From NCBI GenBank assembly GCA_035637595.1, contig DASPWW010000121.1:1-5545 (forward strand): DNA of 5,545 nucleotides. The letters run 5' to 3'. Position 1 is the first letter of the stretch; each line of letters begins with the position of its first letter. Below, piece after piece: positions 1-5,049 of the stretch. Position numbers and translations under genes: made by a program. The notes beneath the pieces are model-generated. The model had not been told where the DNA came from, did not search any database, and saw only the letters and a program-made list of their open reading frames with translations. This DNA comes from DASPWW01 sp035637595 (GTDB taxonomy: Bacteria; Actinomycetota; Thermoleophilia; Solirubrobacterales; 70-9).

Positions 1-137
1 GACTTGCCGGCGCCGTTCGGCCCGAGGACGCCGATCTTCGCGCCGTGGATGAACGAGAGCGAGATGTTCGCCAGCACCTGGCGGTCGGGGCCGTAGAACT
101 TGTCCGCCCGGTACATCGAGAAGACGTACTCGGTCAC
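1..137 (-). CDS. ettA: Energy-dependent translational throttle protein EttA (ABC-F ATPase), N-terminal 46 codons only
   Basis: This is the start of an ABC-F family ATPase; the rest lies beyond the left edge. ABC-F proteins are soluble, have two nucleotide-binding domains and no membrane domain, and EttA binds the ribosomal E site to gate early elongation according to ATP/ADP. The visible part starts V(M)TEYVFSMYRADKFYG, continues with VLANISLSF and GAKIGVLG, and ends in the first Walker A motif GPNGAGKS (residues 39-46). The 'ISLSF.xGAKIGVLGxNGAGKS' pattern is characteristic of EttA rather than of transporter ATPases. The GTG start (135-137) is chosen because the N-terminus matches the family from its first residues and AAGG lies about 7 nt upstream. 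The start follows the stop of the upstream MFS gene by 13 nt on the same strand, so the two may be co-transcribed. Only the first Walker A can be checked; the signature motifs and second domain are outside the window. Confidence 0.9.
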   Translation of the reverse strand, partial: MTEYVFSMYRADKFYGPDRQVLANISLSFIHGAKIGVLGPNGAGK

Positions 138-150
138 GCCCTGACCTTAG

Positions 151-1356
151 TCAGACGGGCGCTCTACATGCCCGGCCCGGAGGCTGCTTCGATCCGCGGC
201 CGGCTGGGAGCGTCGCTGCCTCGCGCGGGTCGTCGACACGGAGAACCAGCCATGCCGAAGCGGCCATACCCGCCGCCAGCAAGATTCCCAGCGTGCCGTA
301 GCCGGCGCCCGCGATGACCGCCCCGCCGATCACCGCTCCCAGGAGGTACCCGAGCTGGGTCGCGGCCGTTCGGGCGGCCATCATCGCTCCAGGATGGTCG
401 GGGAGCTGCTCGAGCCCGAGCCCGCTCGATACCGGGGTTCGAACCCCGGCTGCGAGCCCGAGCAGGCAGAAGATGCCGACCGCGAAGGCCGCCGACCCGG
501 CGAGATTGAGCTCAACGACGAAGAGGATTGCCATGAGCAGCGCGACCGCGGCGACCAGCTTTCTCCGCGGAATCGCATCGAGGAGGCCGGCGCGGCGCGT
601 CGCGGCGGCGAAGTAGGCCGCCGCCCCACCGGCCAGCAGCCACCCCACCACGGCTTCCCGCACTGCGAGCGTCTCGATGAAGAACGCGCCGACGAACGTG
701 AGGAGGGCGCTCCAGGCTCCGTAGGCCACCAGCTCGGCGCCGATCCAACGCCGTGCGGAGCGCTGCGAGAACAGCGCCCGAAGCCGCGGCACGGCCGGCC
801 CGCTCGGCACGGGGGCGGCTGCAGGCGCGGCCAGCATGGCCGCGAGCGCGATCGCTGCGGGAACCGCCTGCGCGGCCCGCCAGGAGAACAGGTCGGCAAC
901 GATGCCCACGATCGGCGCGACCACGATCCAGGCGAGTGCGTTCGCTCCCGCGACGTATCCGATCGCCCACGCCCGCCGCTTCTGCGCGAAGGCGGCCACC
1001 CCGGCGAACCCGGCCGAGAGCAGACACGCCAACGAGACACCGACGAGAAGGTGCGCGAGCAGGAAGACCGCCAGCGTCGGCGCGGCGGCGACGGTCACAC
1101 ACCCGATGATCGCCAGTCCGGCGCCGAAAGCGAGTAGGCGGGAAATGGCCACGGTGTCGACTCGCCTCGCAATCGCAACCGAGGCGGCAATCGCGATGCC
1201 GGCCGTGATCGAGCGCGCTTGCCCAACCGCGCCCACTGACGCTCCGAGGTCGGCCCCGATCGCGACGATCGTCGGCCCGAGGACCACGAGCAGAGCCTGT
1301 GAGGCCATCGTCGCCAGCATCAGCGGCGCGAGCCGCGCTCGATCAGAAGGCTCCAT
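151..1356 (-). CDS. MFS transporter, drug-efflux (DHA1-like) type, 12 predicted membrane helices
   Basis: The 401-residue protein is almost entirely hydrophobic and has the length of a standard 12-helix major facilitator. Approximate helices lie at 10-33, 45-65, 72-92, 95-120, 130-153, 161-181, 205-228, 233-253, 265-285, 288-306, 325-350 and 352-373. A charged central loop (about 183-204) separates two six-helix halves, and a polar tail of about 28 residues follows. Segment 137-163 (GANALAW...PIVGIVADLFSWRAA) resembles the helix-5 antiporter motif followed by the W-R motif of proton-driven DHA1 exporters. The loop 2-3 motif A is degenerate (ARRVDTVAISR, 63-73). The family exports small molecules using the proton gradient; the substrate cannot be read from sequence. 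The ATG start has a strong AAAGGA Shine-Dalgarno (1365-1370) at 8-nt spacing. The gene lies between a hydrolase-LuxR regulator upstream and ettA downstream. A palindrome overlapping its candidate promoter suggests local transcriptional control, possibly by the neighbouring regulator, but that is not shown. Confidence 0.88.
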   Translation of the reverse strand: MEPSDRARLAPLMLATMASQALLVVLGPTIVAIGADLGASVGAVGQARSITAGIAIAASVAIARRVDTVAISRLLAFGAGLAIIGCVTVAAAPTLAVFLLAHLLVGVSLACLLSAGFAGVAAFAQKRRAWAIGYVAGANALAWIVVAPIVGIVADLFSWRAAQAVPAAIALAAMLAAPAAAPVPSGPAVPRLRALFSQRSARRWIGAELVAYGAWSALLTFVGAFFIETLAVREAVVGWLLAGGAAAYFAAATRRAGLLDAIPRRKLVAAVALLMAILFVVELNLAGSAAFAVGIFCLLGLAAGVRTPVSSGLGLEQLPDHPGAMMAARTAATQLGYLLGAVIGGAVIAGAGYGTLGILLAAGMAASAWLVLRVDDPREAATLPAGRGSKQPPGRACRAPV

Positions 1357-1380
1357 GAACGGTGTCCTTTCAGCTTCGAG

Positions 1381-1396
1381 AGGTCGTGATCGACCT
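1381..1396. promoter_or_regulatory. 16-bp palindrome, candidate operator for the MFS gene
   Basis: The sequence reads AGGTCG-TGAT-CGACCT, a perfect 6-bp inverted repeat with a 4-bp centre, lying 25-40 bp upstream of the MFS ATG. It overlaps the candidate -10 box and expected transcription start of the MFS promoter, the usual place for a repressor site. A dimeric HTH regulator (TetR, MarR or LuxR type) would fit. Six-bp arms can occur by chance in GC-rich DNA, so this is a candidate only. Confidence 0.4.
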
Positions 1397-1421
1397 TAGG
1401 CCGGCTCCGCCGACGCGTCAT
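1393..1421 (-). promoter_or_regulatory. Candidate sigma-70-type promoter for the MFS gene
   Basis: Read on the minus strand there is ATGACG (1421-1416; four of six matches to TTGACA), a 17-bp spacer, and TAAGGT (1398-1393; three of six matches to TATAAT, including the key T1, A2 and T6). The predicted start near 1386 would give a leader of about 30 nt containing the AAAGGA ribosome site. The spacing is ideal but the box matches are moderate. Confidence 0.35.
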
Positions 1422-1498
1422 CGGGTGCACCACCCAACTTCGACCCGTCCCGCAGGCGGGATACACGTAGGCCCTCGGAGCTGGAAGGGATTGGCGAA

Positions 1499-1521
1499 CC
1501 TGCTCGCGCGGCTCGCGCAGG
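1499..1521 (-). terminator. Weak stem-loop just downstream of the hydrolase-LuxR gene
   Basis: Eleven nt past the TAG stop of the hydrolase-LuxR gene, CCTG (1499-1502) can pair with CAGG (1518-1521), and CGCG (1505-1508) with CGCG (1514-1517), leaving a 2-nt bulge and a 5-nt loop. A second short hairpin, TCCCGC-AG-GCGGGA, lies at 1448-1461. Neither is followed by a T-run on the minus strand, so intrinsic termination is doubtful; GC-rich actinobacteria often lack U-tracts. Confidence 0.22.
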
Positions 1522-1532
1522 CGCTCGACCTG

Positions 1533-2594
1533 CTAGCGCCGCGCCGCAGAAAACCGAGCTGCCGCCGCGGCGCGCGCCGCCTTCCCCGAGATCTGCAGCT
1601 TCGAGTACACGTTCGAGAGGTGTCGCTCGACGGTGCGGGCGCTGACATGGAGGCGCGCGCCGATCTCCTCGTTGCTGAGGCCGTCCGCGACGAGGTCCAG
1701 CACCTCGAGCTCGCGTTGCGTCAGATCCTCGAGGCTCTCGCGAATGGATACCTCCGGCGCGCCGATGAACTCGCGCAGCTCCGCCAGGAACACTGGCCAC
1801 GCCGGATCGTGCTCGAGCAGGATGTGGTTCCGCCCTTCGAGCGGGAGAAAGCGGGCACCGCGGATCCGGGTGGCAAGCAGACGACCCTCGGAGAAAGGGA
1901 TGACGGCGTCCCCGCGCACGTGTGCGACCAGCGTCGGGACATCGACGGCGTCGAGCAGGTCGATGACGTCGATGTGGCTCCAACATTCCCGCAGCCGCAC
2001 CGCCGTCTCCGGCGTGACAGAGACCCGCTGCAGTTCGTCGAACCACTCCAGCTGCTCGGCGGTACCGCCGGGTACGAACCGGGTCGTGAAGACGCGGCGG
2101 AACACCGGGTCCGACCGCCCCCAGCCGACCCGGACCAGGCTCTGAAGCAGCGCCGCCTCCTCGCGCTGCCCGGGCGAAAGGTCGCGCTTGAGGCGGCCGC
2201 GCCCGTACCCGCCGCATAGAACCAGGTGACTGACCCGCTCGGGATGGCGAACGGCGTAGGCGATCGCGATCGCGCCGCCCTGCGAGAGTCCGAGCAGGAC
2301 GAACCGGTCGAGCTCGGCCGCATCGACCACTGCCTCGAGATCAGCCACGAAGCTCTCGAACGAGAGCTCCTCCGGCTCGCGATCCGAGAGCCCGCATCCG
2401 CGCTCGTCGTACCGGACGACGCGGTGACCACTCCCGAGCTCTTCGAGCCAGTGCTTCCAGACCGGGCTCTGCCAGTCGTACTCCAGGTGCGTGAGCCAGT
2501 TCGCAGCCTTGACGACGGTCGGGCCGACCCCGTGCTCCGCGTAGGCGATCGTCGTCCCGTCCGAGCTACGGCAGAAGCGGATCCTCTGCTCCAC
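1533..2594 (-). CDS. Alpha/beta-hydrolase fold protein with C-terminal LuxR-type HTH (fusion transcriptional regulator)
   Basis: The 353-residue protein has two domains. Residues 1 to about 280 form an alpha/beta-hydrolase: the strand motif RYDERGCGLSDR (61-72), the nucleophile elbow GLSQGG with Ser104, a likely acid in HVRGDAVIP (Asp229) and a likely catalytic His in GRNH (His257). The triad therefore looks intact. Residues about 290-345 form a LuxR/GerE helix-turn-helix: LTQRELEVLDLVADGLSNEEI, then the recognition helix in VSARTVERHLSNVYSKL. This fusion is a known architecture in actinobacteria and proteobacteria, thought to couple binding or turnover of a small molecule to DNA binding; the ligand is unknown. 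There is no membrane segment, so it should be cytoplasmic. The GTG start (2592-2594) is chosen because the hydrolase N-terminus begins at once and no ATG, GTG or TTG lies in frame just upstream. No good Shine-Dalgarno is present. The gene is on the same strand as the MFS gene 176 bp downstream. Confidence 0.9.
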   Translation of the reverse strand: MEQRIRFCRSSDGTTIAYAEHGVGPTVVKAANWLTHLEYDWQSPVWKHWLEELGSGHRVVRYDERGCGLSDREPEELSFESFVADLEAVVDAAELDRFVLLGLSQGGAIAIAYAVRHPERVSHLVLCGGYGRGRLKRDLSPGQREEAALLQSLVRVGWGRSDPVFRRVFTTRFVPGGTAEQLEWFDELQRVSVTPETAVRLRECWSHIDVIDLLDAVDVPTLVAHVRGDAVIPFSEGRLLATRIRGARFLPLEGRNHILLEHDPAWPVFLAELREFIGAPEVSIRESLEDLTQRELEVLDLVADGLSNEEIGARLHVSARTVERHLSNVYSKLQISGKAARAAAAARFSAARR

Positions 2595-2601
2595 GGCCCC
2601 G

Positions 2602-2607
2602 ATGCTA
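2602..2607 (-). promoter_or_regulatory. Possible -10 box placing the transcript start at the hydrolase-LuxR GTG (leaderless)
   Basis: On the minus strand TAGCAT ends 7 nt before the GTG at 2594. It keeps T1, A2 and T6 of the TATAAT consensus, and the spacing would put the transcription start on or next to the start codon. That would explain the lack of a ribosome binding site. No convincing -35 box is visible, so support is weak. Confidence 0.25.
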
Positions 2608-2630
2608 TTCGCGGCAAGGGAGCCCGCTTC

Positions 2631-2663
2631 GGGACGGGGCCCCCGGAACCGAGGCCCCGTCCC
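2631..2663 (-). terminator. Perfect 11-bp GC stem-loop after the RTX-like gene
   Basis: GGGACGGGGCC (2631-2641) and GGCCCCGTCCC (2653-2663) are exact reverse complements around an 11-nt loop. The structure begins 13 nt past the TAG stop of the RTX-like gene and ends 36 bp before the start of the next gene on the same strand. The position suits a terminator or a 3' RNA-stabilising hairpin. No U-tract follows, as is common for GC-rich actinobacterial terminators. It would separate the RTX-like transcript from the hydrolase-LuxR transcript. Confidence 0.6.
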
Positions 2664-2676
2664 CCTCCTCCAAGCT

Positions 2677-3720
2677 CTACGGGACGAGCACGCCGTTCAC
2701 GAAGAGCTGGATCGCTCCGGCGGTCAGGCCGCCGGCATCCACTCTGTCCCTGCCCGCGCGTGTGTTGACCTCGAGCCGGTCGTTCGCGGCCTCGGGGTGG
2801 AAGATGTGAACCGTCGCGGCAAGCCCGCTCACGTTCACGCCCGGGACGCCTCCGCTGACGTGGATAGTGTCGTTGCGGTCGGTGCCGTTGACGACGACGC
2901 GGTCGGCCTGGCCGTCCCCGCCGCCTGCGGCGCCTGCGAGGTCGACGTTCACATCGGTGACGTCGGTGCCGCGCAGGTCGTTGACGGTGACCAGGTCGGC
3001 GCCGCCGAGAGCGTTGAAGTCGACCCGCTCGACGCCGTCGGTGTCCATCGTGATCCCGGCGACATCACGGAAGAACCTCAGCCGCTTGCCGTTCGCCGAC
3101 AGCTCGACCTTCTCGTCAATGTTGGCGCCGTTGAACAACAGCGTGTCCACGCCGCCCTGCCCTTCGACCGTGTCGCTGCCGTCGCCCGGATCCCAGACGA
3201 AAGTATCCTCGCCGCCGCCCAAGAACGCGACGTCGTTGCCACGGTTCCCGTCGATCCGGTCGTTCCCGCCGCCACCCTGCAGCGTCTCCGCTCCGGAGCC
3301 GCCGGCGAGGGTGTCGTCGCCCCCTCCCCCGTCGATCGTCGTGGGGATGCTGGTGGTGAAGATCCCCGCGCTTTCGTCGATGCGCACGAGGTCGTCGCCG
3401 GCTCGCGCATCGACGGCGATCTCGGCAATGTCTGCCCGCTCGAACTCGAAGTCGGGCAGGCCGTCGTCACCGACGTCGACCTGGAGAATGCCGGGCTGGC
3501 CGGGCCGCAGACGAAGCGCGATCTTCTCGCCCGCCTCGCTGCCCTTGATCATGAGCAGACCGTGCTTGAGCTTCGGGGACTTGAATCCAGGCGCGGCACT
3601 TCCCTGACCGGCGACTGTCCCCGCTACGCCGGCGACGACGGCAACTACGACGACGGCCGCCGCAGCCAGCCGTGCCGACTGCATCCTGCGCAACTCCTTG
3701 AATCGAATGAGCGCCCTCAT
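2677..3720 (-). CDS. Secreted RTX-like (hemolysin-type) calcium-binding repeat protein
   Basis: The 347-residue protein has a charged N-terminus, a hydrophobic core (18-38, AAAAVVVVAVVAGVAG) and small residues near 39-45, consistent with Sec signal-peptide export; a retained membrane anchor is also possible. Residues 131-187 carry glycine/aspartate nonapeptides of the RTX type (GGGGDDTLA, GGSGAETLQ, GGGGNDRID, GNRGNDVAF, then a looser copy ending DGSDTVEGQGG). These fold into a calcium-filled beta-roll in known family members. Flanking segments, about 48-130 and 190-330, hold degenerate D/G/V-rich strands such as GGADLVTVNDLRG and GQADRVVVNGTDRNDT. No catalytic domain is recognised, so a surface, adhesion or matrix role is only a guess. 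The protein stops soon after AGAIQLFVNG; relatives that I recall carry further RTX repeats there. The ATG start has AAAGGA (3729-3734) at 8-nt spacing; Met13 is an alternative start that keeps the signal. An ECF-type promoter lies 44-74 bp upstream. Confidence 0.85.
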   Translation of the reverse strand: MRALIRFKELRRMQSARLAAAAVVVVAVVAGVAGTVAGQGSAAPGFKSPKLKHGLLMIKGSEAGEKIALRLRPGQPGILQVDVGDDGLPDFEFERADIAEIAVDARAGDDLVRIDESAGIFTTSIPTTIDGGGGDDTLAGGSGAETLQGGGGNDRIDGNRGNDVAFLGGGEDTFVWDPGDGSDTVEGQGGVDTLLFNGANIDEKVELSANGKRLRFFRDVAGITMDTDGVERVDFNALGGADLVTVNDLRGTDVTDVNVDLAGAAGGGDGQADRVVVNGTDRNDTIHVSGGVPGVNVSGLAATVHIFHPEAANDRLEVNTRAGRDRVDAGGLTAGAIQLFVNGVLVP

Positions 3721-3763
3721 GGGTCCTGTCCTTTCGGAGTGGGTTGGTTGATCTCTCGTGCGA

Positions 3764-3794
3764 CTAGAGACACCGGCGGCCGGCGTCTATTCCC
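3764..3794 (-). promoter_or_regulatory. ECF-sigma-type promoter of the RTX-like gene (copy A)
   Basis: On the minus strand GGGAATA (3794-3788) is followed by a 16-bp spacer and GTCTCTAG (3771-3764). This is the layout of ECF sigma promoters (GGAA-type -35, GTC-type -10). The predicted start near 3760 gives a leader of about 40 nt that includes AAAGGA. The element is nearly identical to the one before the UspA-like gene. The spacer contains CCGG-CCG-CCGG, part of an imperfect palindrome. Confidence 0.7.
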
Positions 3795-3799
3795 ACGCG

Positions 3800-4201
3800 C
3801 TATGCCGCATGCGGGAGCGACTCCCCGGCGCGAAACGTCGGGAGCGCGAAGCGGTCGCGCGCGCGCGACACGAGCTCGTCGGCGGGCGGGGTCGACCGCT
3901 CGGGCCAGGCAGCGATCACGATCTCGTCGGCCGCGAACGTCGGCAGTGCGTCCGCGATCGCTTGCAGCGGGTCCGCGTCGCCGACGCGACCCTCTGCATG
4001 AACTCCGCTTTGTTCCAGCAACTCGACGAATGCAGCGACCCGCTCCTCCGCCAGGCGGCGAGCTTCGTCGTCGTCCGACAGCCAGTGCCGGAGCCGGGAG
4101 TTCAGCGCAGGCGCGACGACGAGGACTTCGCCGTCGGGCACCTCGTCTGGAATCACACCGTCGAGGGCGACGATGAGCACTTTGAGATGTGTCGCGTTCA
4201 T
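3800..4201 (-). CDS. Small UspA-like (universal stress protein type) alpha/beta protein
   Basis: The 133-residue protein is soluble, with no signal or membrane segment. It has the alternating strand/helix pattern of a Rossmann-like UspA domain: strand HLKVLIVAL (5-13), strand EVLVVAP (25-31), a helix with NSRLRHWLSDDDEARRLAEERV (34-55), the motif GDADPLQAIADAL (74-86), and strand DEIVIAAWPERS (92-103). The 'APALNSRLRHWLSD' and 'GDADPLQAI' signatures are, from recall, typical of small actinobacterial Usp-like proteins of unknown biochemical role. The nucleotide-binding G-2x-G-9x-G(S/T) of ATP-binding UspA proteins is not evident. The start is the ATG at 4199-4201, preceded by AAAGGA at 6-nt spacing; an ATG 17 codons further upstream is in frame but has no ribosome site and would place the coding start in the promoter. 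An ECF-type promoter lies 36-67 bp upstream. The gene ends 79 bp before the RTX-like gene, which has its own copy of that promoter. Confidence 0.8.
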   Translation of the reverse strand: MNATHLKVLIVALDGVIPDEVPDGEVLVVAPALNSRLRHWLSDDDEARRLAEERVAAFVELLEQSGVHAEGRVGDADPLQAIADALPTFAADEIVIAAWPERSTPPADELVSRARDRFALPTFRAGESLPHAA

Positions 4202-4207
4202 GGTGGG

Positions 4208-4213
4208 TCCTTT
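4208..4213 (-). promoter_or_regulatory. Ribosome binding site deciding the UspA-like start
   Basis: AAAGGA on the minus strand, 6 nt before the ATG at 4201. The same GAAAGGAC core precedes the RTX-like gene (3729-3734) and the MFS gene (1365-1370), so it appears to be a favoured Shine-Dalgarno in this genome. It supports the shorter 133-residue protein over the 150-residue reading. Confidence 0.75.
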
Positions 4214-4236
4214 CGTAGCGGTTGACGTTCTTGTGG

Positions 4237-4268
4237 CTAGAGACACCGGCAACCCGGCGCCTATTCCC
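4237..4268 (-). promoter_or_regulatory. ECF-sigma-type promoter of the UspA-like gene (copy B)
   Basis: On the minus strand GGGAATA (4268-4262), a 17-bp spacer, then GTCTCTAG (4244-4237). It shares the first 8 bases, the CCGG blocks and the last 13 bases (CCGGTGTCTCTAG) with copy A before the RTX-like gene. After the -10 box both leaders also share a TCAACC block before the AAAGGA site. The predicted start near 4233 leaves a leader of about 30 nt. Confidence 0.7.
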
Positions 4269-4291
4269 CGGGCGGAATCCGGGTCGCGCGC

Positions 4292-4320
4292 GGGAATAAC
4301 CCCGCCCGAACGGGGTCATC
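4292..4320 (+). promoter_or_regulatory. ECF-sigma-type promoter of the anti-sigma gene (copy C)
   Basis: On the plus strand GGGAATA (4292-4298), a 16-bp spacer and GTCATC (4315-4320). Its -35 box lies back to back with that of copy B, 23 bp apart, so this is a divergent promoter pair. The spacer edge forms a palindrome, ACCCCG-N6-CGGGGT (4299-4316), that could be an operator or chance in GC-rich DNA. The expected start near 4325-4327 falls at the GTG of the anti-sigma gene, implying a leaderless or very short-leader message. Confidence 0.62.
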
Positions 4321-4326
4321 CAGACC

Positions 4327-5046
4327 GTGAGGATCTTTGGAGTTACCGTTCGTGGTGCCGTGTCGATGAGACGTCGTCGAAAAGACGAAGCCGTCGGTCA
4401 GGAGATCGCCGAGCTGGCGGCGCTTGCCGACGGGTCGCTCGCGCCCGAGCGTCGCGCCGCGCTCGAGGCACGAGTCGAGGCGTCATCGGAGCTCGCCGAG
4501 AGGCTTGCCGAGCAACGGCGCGCGGTCGCGTTTGCACGGAATGCCGCGGAGGAGGTCGACGCGCCGGCGGGCCTGCGCGCGCGCATCGAGGCGCAACGAC
4601 GCGCGCGCCGCGAGTGGGCGCCGCGTCGTCTCGTCCTGGTCGGCGCCCCGGTGGCCGCTCTCGTGGCGATCGCCATCGGGTTGAGCGTGCTCAGCTCGGG
4701 TAGCTCCGCCCAGCGCTTCCGTGCTGCCCTCGGGCCGACCGAGCTGGCACCCGATGCAACGGGCGACGCGACGCTGACCAAGACATCCTCGGGTTGGCGG
4801 ATCGAGCTCGACGCCAAAGGCCTTCCTCGCCTCGAGGGCGAGCGCTTCTACGAAGCGTGGCTGCGTAACGGCGCCGGTGTGCTGGTGCCGATCGGGACGT
4901 TCAACGAGGGACGCAAGGTCACGCTCTGGGCGGGCGTCTCGCCGAAGACGTTCACGACGCTGACCGTCACACGCGAGCAGGCGGACGGCGATCAGACCTC
5001 GTCGGGCGAGAAGGTCCTCGTGGGAACGGTCGACACGAGCAGCTGA
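4327..5046 (+). CDS. Membrane-anchored anti-sigma factor, RskA (anti-sigma-K) C-terminal type
   Basis: The 239-residue protein has three parts. The N-terminus is cytoplasmic, helical and charged (about 24-95: IAELAALADGSLAPERRAAL, then LAERLAEQRRAVAFARNA) and resembles the sigma-binding anti-sigma domain, but has no cysteine or HxxxCxxC zinc motif. A single membrane helix follows (about 101-123, RLVLVGAPVAALVAIAIGL). The exported C-terminal domain (about 130-236) carries the RskA-type pattern FYEAWLRNGAGVLVPIGTF (174-192) and ends in KVLVGTV. Such proteins hold an ECF sigma factor at the membrane until cleaved by site-1/site-2 proteases. The likely partner is the ECF sigma factor encoded convergently next door. 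The GTG at 4327 is used here because the predicted transcript begins there; ATG at 4366 (starting MRRRRKDE) is a serious alternative and neither has a good Shine-Dalgarno. The ECF-type promoter just upstream predicts control by its own sigma factor. Confidence 0.85.
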   Translation: MRIFGVTVRGAVSMRRRRKDEAVGQEIAELAALADGSLAPERRAALEARVEASSELAERLAEQRRAVAFARNAAEEVDAPAGLRARIEAQRRARREWAPRRLVLVGAPVAALVAIAIGLSVLSSGSSAQRFRAALGPTELAPDATGDATLTKTSSGWRIELDAKGLPRLEGERFYEAWLRNGAGVLVPIGTFNEGRKVTLWAGVSPKTFTTLTVTREQADGDQTSSGEKVLVGTVDTSS

Positions 5047-5049
5047 TCA
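5044..5049. other. Abutting convergent stop codons (TGATCA)
   Basis: TGA of the anti-sigma gene (5044-5046, plus) is immediately followed by the reverse complement of the sigma gene's TGA (5047-5049), forming the palindrome TGATCA. With no intergenic space, each transcript must terminate inside the other gene or run through it as antisense. Confidence 0.9.

Noticed and set aside
415..450. tRNA-like GGTTCGAACCCC block (T-arm-like) at about 435-446
   Set aside because: The GGTTCGAAcCCC string resembles a tRNA T-loop, but no acceptor stem, D-arm or anticodon arm surrounds it, and it lies in the MFS coding region encoding an ordinary helix-loop segment. An attachment site was considered, but no integrase or second copy is present.
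1362..2219. 285-codon open frame on the plus strand opposite the hydrolase-LuxR gene
   Set aside because: The opposite strand encodes a clear hydrolase triad and LuxR HTH; this frame shows no family pattern.
3121..3320. Repetitive GC-rich tract resembling tandem repeats
   Set aside because: It is explained by the Gly/Asp nonapeptide codons of the RTX-like protein and is not a CRISPR or DNA-level repeat array.
3752..3770. TCTCT-N9-AGAGA inverted repeat downstream of promoter copy A
   Set aside because: Only 5-bp arms, partly formed by the -10 box itself, and absent from copy B; probably chance.
2602..4176. 524-codon open frame on the plus strand opposite the RTX-like gene and into the UspA-like gene
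   Set aside because: It is antisense to two well-supported genes, has no recognisable domain, and becomes Arg/Ala/Pro-rich as expected for a shadow frame in GC-rich DNA.
3758..4225. 155-codon plus-strand frame covering the UspA-like gene
   Set aside because: It spans promoter copy A and is antisense to a protein with recognisable UspA-like motifs and a strong ribosome site.
4202..4252. 17-codon N-terminal extension of the UspA-like protein
   Set aside because: It would put the start inside the promoter's -10 region, lacks a ribosome site, and adds a low-complexity Thr/Ser stretch; the ATG at 4201 has AAAGGA.
3717..4319. 200-codon minus-strand frame in another frame of the UspA-like region
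   Set aside because: It is dominated by Arg/Pro/Ala runs and would read through both ECF-type promoters; it is an out-of-frame shadow.
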